Positions 6,815 to 14,102 of a stretch of 16,906 nt of DNA are shown here, in pieces. The DNA comes from Aquisediminimonas sp031376385. Its GTDB lineage: Bacteria; Pseudomonadota; Alphaproteobacteria; Sphingomonadales; Sphingomonadaceae. Each line of letters opens with the position of its first letter. Positions within the stretch are counted from its first letter, which is position 1. A program made the translations under genes and the position numbers. The stretch spans positions 1-16,906 of the forward strand of contig JANMDQ010000033.1 in NCBI GenBank assembly GCA_031376385.1, given 5' to 3'. The notes below the pieces were generated by a model. The model was not told where the DNA came from and made no database searches. It saw nothing but the letters and a program-made list of their open reading frames with translations.

Positions 6815-8824
6815 GTGATTTTCGCTTCCTCCATTTTTCCGTTGATGGCTGCGCTTTCGGGCGAAGCGGCGGTGCTAGAACAAGCCAATGTTCAACCAGA
6901 TGCAGTGGAGGCCCAGTTGGAGGATTATCTTCACGGCATTGGCGGGCCTGAAGAGGATGACGATCAAGCCAACAAGTCGGAGCCCACAAAGGTTGAGGAG
7001 CCCCCTCCCGCACTGCTAACTGAAGAACAAGTGATTACAGCCGACGAAGCGTTGATCGATGGCCGCCGCCGCCCGGGCGAGCAAGAGGCCCTGCCCGAGC
7101 CCATTCGCCAGGAAAATATCGGGGCCGTGCGCGCGCCGCCACCAGAGGCCTTTCCCGGCGACCCTGATTTTCCCGTGCCTGACCGCTGGCGGCTGGCCGA
7201 AGCGCTCAAACTTGTCCGCAAGCCCAAGTTCCTCGATCCCTATAACCAGAATACCTATAAAGGTGATCGCCCGATTTGCATTCCAACGGAGGAAGAGCAG
7301 GCGCGGCGTGCGCGGGACGGGCTGCCTAAATGCCGGACGCCAAAGTTCTTAGGGCTGAAAGGCGAAGACTGGTTTCTGGCGCTCAGCGCTGTGTCCGACA
7401 CGGTGTTTGAACCGCGCACTTTCCCAATTCCCGTCGGCAACCAGACAACATCTCGCCCCGGCAGTCTTGATGTGTTCGGGCGCAGCCGGTCCATCGTGGC
7501 GGCGCAGACGTTCCTGTTTGGCGGATCGCTGATCAAGGGATCGACGGCCTTCAAACCTCCAGAAGTGGAATACCGGATATTGCTGGCGCTTAATGGCAGC
7601 TATGTTGATGTGCCGGAACGCCGCGTGCTATCTGTATTGCCATCGAAGAAAAGCCACCGCACCGATCATTTTCTGGGCGTGCAGGAACTCTTCATTGATT
7701 ATCACATCCGCGATGTGTCTGATCGATATGATTTCGATTCGCTCCGCTTTGGCATTCAGCCGTTTCAGGCCGATTTCAGGGGTTTCCTGTTTAACGATCA
7801 GCAGCTTGGGCTGCGGTTCTTTGGCAACAGGGATAACAACCGGTTTCAGTATAATCTGGCGCTGTTCTGGCGGTTGGAGAAAGACACGAATAGCGGCCTC
7901 AACAGCGTGGTGCAGCGGCCGCGCGACGATTACACATTTTTCGCCAACCTTTACCGCCAGGATTTTCCTATTGTTGGCTTGACCAGCCAAATCTCTGCCA
8001 CCGTCAATATCAACCGCGAAGGCAATGAAGTTCAAATTGATGACAATGGCTTCCCCGTGCGCCCGGCTCTGCTCGGCACCCTAAGAGGCCGGGATTATGA
8101 CGTCGCTTATCTGGGATATTCGGTGGATGGGCGCATTGGTCGGATCAACCTGACCGCCTCTGCCTACGCAGCGCTGGGCGAAGATCGGAACAGTTTCTTT
8201 ACAGGCAAAAAGGCAAAAATCCGCAGCTTTTTCTTTGCTGCTGAACCCAGCATCGATGTGAACTGGGCACGCTTTCGCGTCTCCATGCTTTATGCCTCAG
8301 GCGATAGTGATCCGTTTGATAATAAAGAAACGGGTTTCGACGCGATCTTTGAAAACCCGGTTTTTGCTGGCGCTGATACCAGTTACTGGATCCGCCAGAC
8401 CATCCCGTTTGCAGGCGGCGGGCGGGCGATTGGGGTGAATACGCGCAACGGCATCCTCAATAATTTGCGGTCTTCGAAAGAGGAAGGGCAAAGCAATTTC
8501 AACAATCCTGGAACCATGTTGCTGGGCGTCGGCGGGGATTTTGACATCACGCCCAAACTGCGTGTTTCGATGAGCCTCAACCATCTATGGTTCGAAAATA
8601 CCTCTTCGGTGCAGGCACTGCGTGTGGAAGGTAGCATTCCCAAATCGATCGGTACGGACGCCTCGGTCTCCGTCATTTACCGCCCGAAAGCGATCCAGAA
8701 TGTCGTGCTACGCGCCTCTGCCGCTGTGTTTGACCCCGGCAAAGGCTTTAGCGATCTGTTCGCCAGCGCTGGCCGCGACAAACGCTTCGTCTCCCTCCTC
8801 TTCAACGCGGTTCTGACATACTGA
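6815..8824 (+). CDS. Predicted outer-membrane beta-barrel protein
   Basis: 669 residues, GTG start directly after the upstream TAA, with AGGG 7 nt ahead. A short signal peptide (about 1-19) is followed by an acidic, proline-rich extension to about residue 180, with two cysteines (155, 173) that could form a disulfide. From about 185 to the end the chain alternates hydrophobic and polar residues in strands rich in Tyr, Phe and Trp, with Asp/Asn/Gly turns, and it stops on a terminal aromatic (LLFNAVLTY), the usual BAM-recognised ending. That leaves some 480 residues for the barrel, which is smaller than MtrB-type conduits. Stretches such as RFGIQPFQADFRGF recall alginate-export-like porins. Within this operon the natural role is the outer-membrane pore or scaffold for the cytochromes. 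The barrel call is strong; the family and function are not established. Confidence 0.75.
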   Translation: MIFASSIFPLMAALSGEAAVLEQANVQPDAVEAQLEDYLHGIGGPEEDDDQANKSEPTKVEEPPPALLTEEQVITADEALIDGRRRPGEQEALPEPIRQENIGAVRAPPPEAFPGDPDFPVPDRWRLAEALKLVRKPKFLDPYNQNTYKGDRPICIPTEEEQARRARDGLPKCRTPKFLGLKGEDWFLALSAVSDTVFEPRTFPIPVGNQTTSRPGSLDVFGRSRSIVAAQTFLFGGSLIKGSTAFKPPEVEYRILLALNGSYVDVPERRVLSVLPSKKSHRTDHFLGVQELFIDYHIRDVSDRYDFDSLRFGIQPFQADFRGFLFNDQQLGLRFFGNRDNNRFQYNLALFWRLEKDTNSGLNSVVQRPRDDYTFFANLYRQDFPIVGLTSQISATVNINREGNEVQIDDNGFPVRPALLGTLRGRDYDVAYLGYSVDGRIGRINLTASAYAALGEDRNSFFTGKKAKIRSFFFAAEPSIDVNWARFRVSMLYASGDSDPFDNKETGFDAIFENPVFAGADTSYWIRQTIPFAGGGRAIGVNTRNGILNNLRSSKEEGQSNFNNPGTMLLGVGGDFDITPKLRVSMSLNHLWFENTSSVQALRVEGSIPKSIGTDASVSVIYRPKAIQNVVLRASAAVFDPGKGFSDLFASAGRDKRFVSLLFNAVLTY

Positions 8825-8825
8825 C

Positions 8826-11800
8826 ATGGCACAGCGCACCCTCTCCTTCTTCACTCTGCGTTTCCCGCTCGTGGGTCTCATGATCGGGCTATGCCTGCTG
8901 CTTGCCAGTGCAGGCCTGATGGCGTCAGGCGGTGAGAAGCCAGTCTACCGCGATTATAGCGCTGTGTTCGCCCCGCCTGCACCAGAAGAGCAGACCAAGG
9001 AAGAGGCTGCCACAAAATCGGCAGGCTGCATCACGTGCCACAGCGCGTCTGATGCGCTCACCATGCACAGAAGCCCTGCCGTGCTGCTCGGCTGCACGGA
9101 TTGCCACGGCGGCAATGCCAAAGCGGGCCTTGAAAATGCGTCGATCAAAATGGACTCAGCGCCTTATATGGAGGTTCTCAAGAAGGCGCATGTTCTGCCG
9201 CGCTATCCCGAAAGCTGGCACTGGCCGTCGTCCGCCAATCCTGAACGCAGCTATACGCTCTTCAACAAGGAATCGCCGGAGTTTATCCGGTTTACTAACC
9301 CATCCGATTACCGCGTCGCACGCGAAAGCTGCGGGTCTTGTCACCTGAGTGTGATTGAAGCGGCAGAACGGTCGTTGATGGCCACTGGTGCAATGCTGTG
9401 GGGCGGCGCTGGGTATAACAACGGGATTGTGAAGCTTAAAAACTACGCACTTGGTGAGGCTTATACGCGGCTTGGGGAACCGGCGAAAATTGTGTCGCCG
9501 GGCGAACCGCACGGCACCGTGACGCCAGAGCAAAAGGCAAGGGGCGCGCTTCCAGTTCTTTATCCTCTGCCCGCATGGCAAGTTATGCCGCCGGGTGATA
9601 TTTTCCGCGTGTTTGAACGCGGCGGGCGCAACGTACAGACGCAATTTGCCGAGGTTGGTTTGCCGAACCCCACGGGTGCCATCCAGCGTTTGGAGGAGCC
9701 GGGCCGTCCTGATCTTAAACAATCCAGCCGTGGCCCTGCAACGGGAATACGTGTGGCGATCCCTGTGCTGAATATTCACAAAACGCGCCTGAATGATCCC
9801 TTCACCTGGTTTCAAGGGACCAATGATCAACCCGGCGATTACCGCAATTCTGGCTGTGCCGCCTGCCACGTCGTCTATGCAAACGACCGCGAGCCGCGCC
9901 ACAGCCTCATCTGGGCACAATATGGCCGTGATGGGCAGACAGCGACAGTTGATCCCACGATCAAAGACCGCTTACAGGGTGCGCGCAAAGGACATGGCGA
10001 TGGCCACAGTGGTGGTGAAGGCGAAAAGCACGGTGCTCCAGCAGCACATGCTCCCGCTATGGCTTACGGTGCCGATTCCGAAGAACATAGCGCTGTAAAG
10101 TCTCACGGCACAGGGCATAACGACCCTGCCGTCATGAAAGAAAAAGGCCATCCGGTCGAACATGCCTTCACCCGCGCGATCCCCACTGCGCAGTGCATGA
10201 ACTGCCACATGCATCAGCCCAATATCTTCCTGAACAGCTACCTTGGCTATACAATGTGGGATTATGAATCCGACGCCGCCTTCATGTGGCCGGGGCCTGA
10301 GAATAAAACGCCGCGTCCGACGGGGATGAACGACGCGGACTATCAGCGTATCTTTAAGCAGCAACGCTATCCCACTGCGAAAGAAGTGCGCGCAACCAAT
10401 GAACGCAATCCAGAGGCGGCCGCGGCGCGTGGGCTTTGGGGCGATCTTGATTTCTTGCGCAATGTTTATGATCTCAATTCCGAACTCAAAGACACGCAAT
10501 TCGCCGACTATCACGGCCACGGCTGGAATTTCCGCGCGATCCTGAAACGTGACCGCGAAGGCAATCTGCTAGACGCCAACGGCGATCAAGCGAAAGCTGC
10601 GCCCGATAATGCCGGCAATATCGTGGACCCCAGCGATCCTGAGAAATTCCGTAAGGCGGATGAAGGCAAATTCGTGCCGCCCGGCATAAACCCCGGGAAA
10701 TCGGTTCACCTCATGGATATTCATGCTGAAAAAGGCCTGCAATGCGTTGATTGTCACTTCGCACAGGATGGTCATGGCAACGGTCTGATCCAGGGCGAAG
10801 TCGCGAACGCGGTCGAAATTGGCTGCAAGGATTGCCACGGCACAGCGGATCAATTGCCGACTTTGCTGACGTCGGGCCCTGCGGCTCCCCCGCAAGGGAC
10901 GAACCTCGCCCTGCTCCGCAATCCAGACGGCCAGCGCCGCTTCGAATGGTTTGAGGATGAGGAGGGACGCCGCGTTCTCATCCAGCGTTCTGTTCTTGAT
11001 CCCAAGATCGAATGGAAAGTCAGCCTTGTTAAAGACACTGTCGACCGCACTCACCCCCGCTTCAACATGAAAGCCGCACGCGCCAAATTGATGGGGTCAA
11101 ATGGCACGGACTATGGCTGGGGGCCGGGCGTAGCAAAGGATAGTCGCGCTCACGGCGATGATAAAATGGCCTGCTTCACCTGTCACTTGTCATGGACCAC
11201 AAGTTGCGGCGGCTGCCATTTGCCCATCGAAGCCAATTGGAAAACCAAAGGCCATAAATATGAAGGCGAAGAAACCCGCAACTTCGCCACGTACAACCCC
11301 CAAGTGGCGCGTGATGATATGTTCCAGCTCGGGCGGCATCAAACAACCAAAGGCAATATCATTGCGCCGGTCCGGTCAACATCCGCGCTGATCCTGTCCT
11401 CCACCAACGTCAACCGTGAACGCATTTATGTGCAGCAACCCCCCATTTCCGCCGCTGGCTTTTCCAGCCAGGCCTTTGCGCCGCATTTCCCGCATACCGT
11501 TCGCACGAAGGAGACCAAAACGTGCAGTGATTGCCATATTTCAGAAGCCGAGGATAATAATGCGACAGTTACGCAGACGCTGCTGCTCGGCACCAATTTC
11601 GTGAACTTCGTCGGCCTTCATGCGTGGACGGGACTTGAAGGCGGGTTTGAAGCCGTGCGCGTGACGGAATGGGAAGAGCCTCAGGCTGTGATCGGGTCTT
11701 ACCTTCACCGCTATGCCTATCCCGATTGGTATAAAATGCACGTTGATCAGAATGGCCGGGAACTGAAGGAATGGACGCGCGGCCAAATCTTCGACAAGAA

Positions 11801-13031
11801 ATTCAGCGGCGAAACCAACCATACCGAACAATTTGCCAACATAGTCCAAGGCACCAAAGGCCGGGTTGGCTGCCTGCAACTGCGCGGCGAATATATGTTC
11901 GTGGCAGAAGGCAAAGGCGGTTTCCGGGCCTATGACGTGGCGTCGATTGGCAACAAGGGCTTTTCGGAACGGATCATTTCCGCGCCATTCTCTCCGCTTG
12001 GTCAGGACACGCGGGTTGACACCACCAATGCGACCTGCGTCGCGATTGCCACCACGCAACCGATCAGCGTGTCGCGCAATGACGATATCACGACCAATTT
12101 CCCTGAAAATCAGGAACAGAAATTTCACCCGATTTACAAATATGCGGTGGTAACTGACAGCGTCGAAGGGCTGGTGCTGGTCGATATCGATACGTTGGCC
12201 GATGGCGAATTCCGCAATAACTTCTTCAAACGGGCTGTCACGTGGAACCCGGACGGCATTCTAACGGGCGCGCGCCATGTAACGCTGGCGGGCCATATTG
12301 CCTATATCACAACCAAGGCTGGGCTGGCCGTGGTGGATCTTGATGATCCGCTCAATCCAAAATTGCTCTCGACCACGCCGATGATCGATGCGCGGGCCAG
12401 CGCCATCCAGTTCCGCTATCTTTGGGTGACGGACGCCGAAGGGCTAAAGCTGTTTGACGTCACCAACCTCGGCCAACCTGTCGCGATCCCCTCTGGCACT
12501 GTGCCAATGGTCAATGCGCAGCGCATCTACCTTGCCCGCACCTATGCCTATGTCGCGGCGAAGGCCGAGGGGCTCGTGATCGTCAACATCAAGAAGCCGC
12601 GCGAACCCAATATCTACGAACGCGTAACGCTCGGCGGCGCGCTGAATGACGCTGAAGATGTCGTCGTTGGAACGACCAATGCCTCGCTGTTTGCCTATGT
12701 CGCGGACGGAAAGAACGGGATGAAAGTGCTGCAACTGACCAGCCCGGAAAGCCAGCCCAATTTCTACGGCTTCTCCCCTGCGCCGAAGCCGCAAATGATC
12801 AGCTGGGTTCGCACGCCTTCACCTGCGCTTTCCATTTCCAAAGGCATCGACCGTGATCGCGCTGTCGATGAAACCGGCGGGCAAATGGCGGTCTTCGGGC
12901 GGCTGGGGTCACGCCCCTTCACGCGCAAGGAAATGGAACGCCTGTTTCTCACGCCTACGGGGCAACCCTATAAGGTGAATGATACTCCGACGTTGACGGA
13001 TTATGTGCCCGTGCAGAGTGCAGCGCGGTGA
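8826..13031 (+). CDS. Decaheme c-type cytochrome with C-terminal LVIVD beta-propeller
   Basis: 1401 residues, one base after the barrel gene, so probably translationally coupled. An N-terminal signal peptide (hydrophobic core about 14-33, likely cut after LMA) exports it. Ten CX2CH heme sites lie at residues 68, 90, 169, 344, 457, 640, 667, 783, 794 and 900, with close pairs 68/90, 640/667 and 783/794. A histidine-rich linker (389-446) separates hemes four and five. From about 1010 to 1310 there are repeated units of the LVIVD type (EGLVLVDID, AGLAVVDLD, EGLKLFDVT, EGLVIVNIK, NGMKVLQLT), each followed by an xxAYV/IAYI-like strand, which suggests a beta-propeller. Two propeller cysteines (1016, 1071) are outside heme motifs. 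No CX2CK site or other mark of the octaheme hydroxylamine or tetrathionate enzymes was seen. It is probably the terminal electron carrier of the cluster, at the cell surface or in the periplasm; electron donor and acceptor are unknown. Confidence 0.9.
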   Translation: MAQRTLSFFTLRFPLVGLMIGLCLLLASAGLMASGGEKPVYRDYSAVFAPPAPEEQTKEEAATKSAGCITCHSASDALTMHRSPAVLLGCTDCHGGNAKAGLENASIKMDSAPYMEVLKKAHVLPRYPESWHWPSSANPERSYTLFNKESPEFIRFTNPSDYRVARESCGSCHLSVIEAAERSLMATGAMLWGGAGYNNGIVKLKNYALGEAYTRLGEPAKIVSPGEPHGTVTPEQKARGALPVLYPLPAWQVMPPGDIFRVFERGGRNVQTQFAEVGLPNPTGAIQRLEEPGRPDLKQSSRGPATGIRVAIPVLNIHKTRLNDPFTWFQGTNDQPGDYRNSGCAACHVVYANDREPRHSLIWAQYGRDGQTATVDPTIKDRLQGARKGHGDGHSGGEGEKHGAPAAHAPAMAYGADSEEHSAVKSHGTGHNDPAVMKEKGHPVEHAFTRAIPTAQCMNCHMHQPNIFLNSYLGYTMWDYESDAAFMWPGPENKTPRPTGMNDADYQRIFKQQRYPTAKEVRATNERNPEAAAARGLWGDLDFLRNVYDLNSELKDTQFADYHGHGWNFRAILKRDREGNLLDANGDQAKAAPDNAGNIVDPSDPEKFRKADEGKFVPPGINPGKSVHLMDIHAEKGLQCVDCHFAQDGHGNGLIQGEVANAVEIGCKDCHGTADQLPTLLTSGPAAPPQGTNLALLRNPDGQRRFEWFEDEEGRRVLIQRSVLDPKIEWKVSLVKDTVDRTHPRFNMKAARAKLMGSNGTDYGWGPGVAKDSRAHGDDKMACFTCHLSWTTSCGGCHLPIEANWKTKGHKYEGEETRNFATYNPQVARDDMFQLGRHQTTKGNIIAPVRSTSALILSSTNVNRERIYVQQPPISAAGFSSQAFAPHFPHTVRTKETKTCSDCHISEAEDNNATVTQTLLLGTNFVNFVGLHAWTGLEGGFEAVRVTEWEEPQAVIGSYLHRYAYPDWYKMHVDQNGRELKEWTRGQIFDKKFSGETNHTEQFANIVQGTKGRVGCLQLRGEYMFVAEGKGGFRAYDVASIGNKGFSERIISAPFSPLGQDTRVDTTNATCVAIATTQPISVSRNDDITTNFPENQEQKFHPIYKYAVVTDSVEGLVLVDIDTLADGEFRNNFFKRAVTWNPDGILTGARHVTLAGHIAYITTKAGLAVVDLDDPLNPKLLSTTPMIDARASAIQFRYLWVTDAEGLKLFDVTNLGQPVAIPSGTVPMVNAQRIYLARTYAYVAAKAEGLVIVNIKKPREPNIYERVTLGGALNDAEDVVVGTTNASLFAYVADGKNGMKVLQLTSPESQPNFYGFSPAPKPQMISWVRTPSPALSISKGIDRDRAVDETGGQMAVFGRLGSRPFTRKEMERLFLTPTGQPYKVNDTPTLTDYVPVQSAAR

Positions 13032-13086
13032 GGAACGGAACGGAACGGTGACGGCGAACTGGTGAGATGAAGCCGCTATTAACGCC

Positions 13087-13196
13087 GTCATGCTGAACTT
13101 GTTTCAGCATCCATGCCTCAAAGACAGTGCAATGCTGGATGGATCAAGTCTTGCGCGAACAGCGAGGCATGGATGCTGAAACAAGTTCAGCATGAC
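13087..13196. repeat. Large inverted repeat (REPIN-like) after the cytochrome operon
   Basis: Two perfect 33-bp arms (13087-13119 and 13164-13196) in inverted orientation flank a 44-nt spacer. Each arm holds its own palindrome, TGCTGAA-N5-TTCAGCA, so the unit looks like a pair of REP sequences facing each other. Arms of this sequence type are common intergenic repeats in sphingomonads. As RNA it would fold into a very stable hairpin just after the operon stop, and it could end transcription or protect the 3' end for both the plus-strand operon and the minus-strand gene at 13227. There is no T run, so factor-independent termination is not assured. Confidence 0.85.
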
Positions 13197-13226
13197 AGAA
13201 GGGGCGCATGTGACGCACCATAGCCT

Positions 13227-13400
13227 TCAACCAGCCTCAACGATTGCCGCGATTTCCTCTATGCTTCCGGCTACCAGCAACGCATCACCGCCGACCATGC
13301 CGACCTTCGTCTGGCCATTCTCATCAGTGCGCAAATAGGCAATGTTGGCAACGACGACCATATAGTCGCCCCCGCGCGACTTGAGTAACACGAATTTCAT
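13227..13400 (-). CDS. Small conserved-looking protein of unknown function (57 aa)
   Basis: 57 residues starting MKFVLLKSRGGDYMVVVANI and ending in IEEIAAIVEAG. The frame is open from ATG to TGA, and AGGAG stands 8 nt before the ATG, one of the best ribosome binding sites in the window. The layout (a short beta-rich N half, a G-rich turn, then a helix containing SIEEIAAIV) resembles the small FlbD-like fold, in which a similar helix follows two hairpins. The likeness is by pattern only, and no flagellar genes are nearby. There is no signal peptide or membrane segment. It lies 76 nt downstream of tRNA-Val on the same strand and could be read from the tRNA promoter. I do not recognise the family. 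Confidence 0.7.
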   Translation of the reverse strand: MKFVLLKSRGGDYMVVVANIAYLRTDENGQTKVGMVGGDALLVAGSIEEIAAIVEAG

Positions 13401-13476
13401 GAAAGCGTCTCCTGACGCACCACGCTCTAAAGCGCGGGTGTTCGTTTTCTATTAACAATGGAGTGGGTCCAAAGCG

Positions 13477-13551
13477 TGGTGGGCGCGGCAGGGATTGAAC
13501 CTGCGACCCCACCCGTGTGAAGGGTGTGCTCTACCACTGAGCTACGCGCCC
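13477..13551 (-). tRNA. tRNA-Val (anticodon CAC)
   Basis: A complete 75-nt cloverleaf including the encoded CCA (13477-13479). The acceptor stem GGGCGCG pairs with CGCGCCC, the D arm is GCTC/GAGC with loop AGTGGTA, and the anticodon stem is CACCC/GGGTG with loop TTCACAC. The anticodon CAC (13517-13519) reads the valine codon GTG. The T arm is GCAGG-TTCAATC-CCTGC. All stems are perfectly paired and U33 is in place. Confidence 0.97.
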
Positions 13552-13568
13552 ACGCTATGGGAGCAGTG

Positions 13569-13597
13569 CCGTTAGACAAGGCTCGCCGGAAAAGCAA
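13569..13597 (-). promoter_or_regulatory. Weak candidate promoter for tRNA-Val
   Basis: TTGCTT (13592-13597) and TAACGG (13569-13574), 17 nt apart on the minus strand, would start transcription roughly 10 nt before the tRNA 5' end. The -10 is poor. Only the spacing and position support it. Confidence 0.25.
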
Positions 13598-13611
13598 GCA
13601 GCCCAGAAAGC

Positions 13612-13644
13612 AAAACGGGCGGAACATCGCTGCCCCGCCCGCTT
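13612..13644 (-). terminator. Rho-independent terminator of the HU gene
   Basis: On the minus strand a 10-bp stem (AAG plus CGGGCGG pairing with CCGCCCG plus TTT, one G-U pair) has a 12-nt loop and runs straight into TTTT. It sits 37 nt after the HU stop and ends the transcript before the tRNA. A short GGCG-TTCG-CGCC hairpin (13658-13669) with a stable UUCG-type loop lies between the stop and this terminator and may protect the mRNA 3' end. Confidence 0.85.
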
Positions 13645-13680
13645 GTTAACATGCCTCGGCGCGAACGCCTTAGCAAAGGA

Positions 13681-13953
13681 TCAGTTGACTGAATCCTTCA
13701 GGCCCTTGCCAGCCTTAAACTTAGGCTGCGAGGATGCCTTAATTTCCATGGGCTCACCCGTACGTGGGTTGCGGCCTGTGGAGGCCTTACGCTTCGACAC
13801 AGAAAATGTGCCAAAGCCAACCAAGCGCACTTCGTCGCCCTTTTTCAATGTCGCGGTGATGCTGTCGAAAACAGCTTCCACTGCCTTAGATGCGTCGGCC
13901 TTGGTAAGGCCAGAACCGTCAGCGACGGAGGAAATCAAATCTTGTTTGTTCAT
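13681..13953 (-). CDS. hup: HU family DNA-binding protein
   Basis: 90 residues, the normal length of HU. It is a small histone-like dimer that bends DNA and organises the nucleoid. The helical N-terminal half (MNKQDLISSVADGSGLTKAD) is followed by the family signature GFGTFSVSKRKASTGRNPRTG in the beta arms, with the intercalating proline at 63. The ATG is preceded by a purine-rich GAGAGGGGG about 9 nt upstream. It follows lon on the same strand, 149 nt away, has its own likely promoter in that gap and a strong terminator after it. The HU rather than IHF assignment rests on overall sequence and the neighbouring lon gene. Confidence 0.95.
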   Translation of the reverse strand: MNKQDLISSVADGSGLTKADASKAVEAVFDSITATLKKGDEVRLVGFGTFSVSKRKASTGRNPRTGEPMEIKASSQPKFKAGKGLKDSVN

Positions 13954-14015
13954 GTGAGCAAACCCCCTCTCTTAAATGTTGTTGTTCAGTATTGAGTCGG
14001 TGCAAACCGAAGCGC

Positions 14016-14044
14016 ACTAAGCGCCAACGCCTGCCCTCTGTCAA
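14016..14044 (-). promoter_or_regulatory. Candidate sigma-70 promoter of the HU gene
   Basis: TTGACA (14039-14044), then 17 nt, then CTTAGT (14016-14021) on the minus strand. The -35 is perfect and the spacing ideal. Transcription would begin near 14010, giving a leader of about 55 nt before the HU ATG. It shows that HU need not depend on lon read-through. Confidence 0.6.
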
Positions 14045-14102
14045 AAGAAATTTCGCGGCTAACCCGCTAAAAAGCTGATTATTTTGGTCAATTCGTCCCG
14101 TT

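Noticed and set aside
8826..11540. Decaheme protein considered as a hydroxylamine oxidoreductase or octaheme tetrathionate reductase relative
   Set aside because: No CX2CK heme site and no matching spacing. The ten CX2CH sites are spread too unevenly for those families.
11541..12128. 195-aa minus-strand frame inside the decaheme gene
   Set aside because: Antisense to the heme and propeller coding region, whose motifs fix the plus-strand frame as the real one.
13033..13047. GGAAC repeated three times just after the operon stop
   Set aside because: Too short and without context to be an iteron or a regulatory array; likely chance or slippage.
14041..14067. Possible lon terminator: GCGG-N5-CCGC followed by a T-containing stretch (minus strand)
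   Set aside because: The stem is only 4 bp and the tract after it is broken (GAAATTTCTTTT). It also overlaps the -35 of the HU promoter, so no terminator is called.
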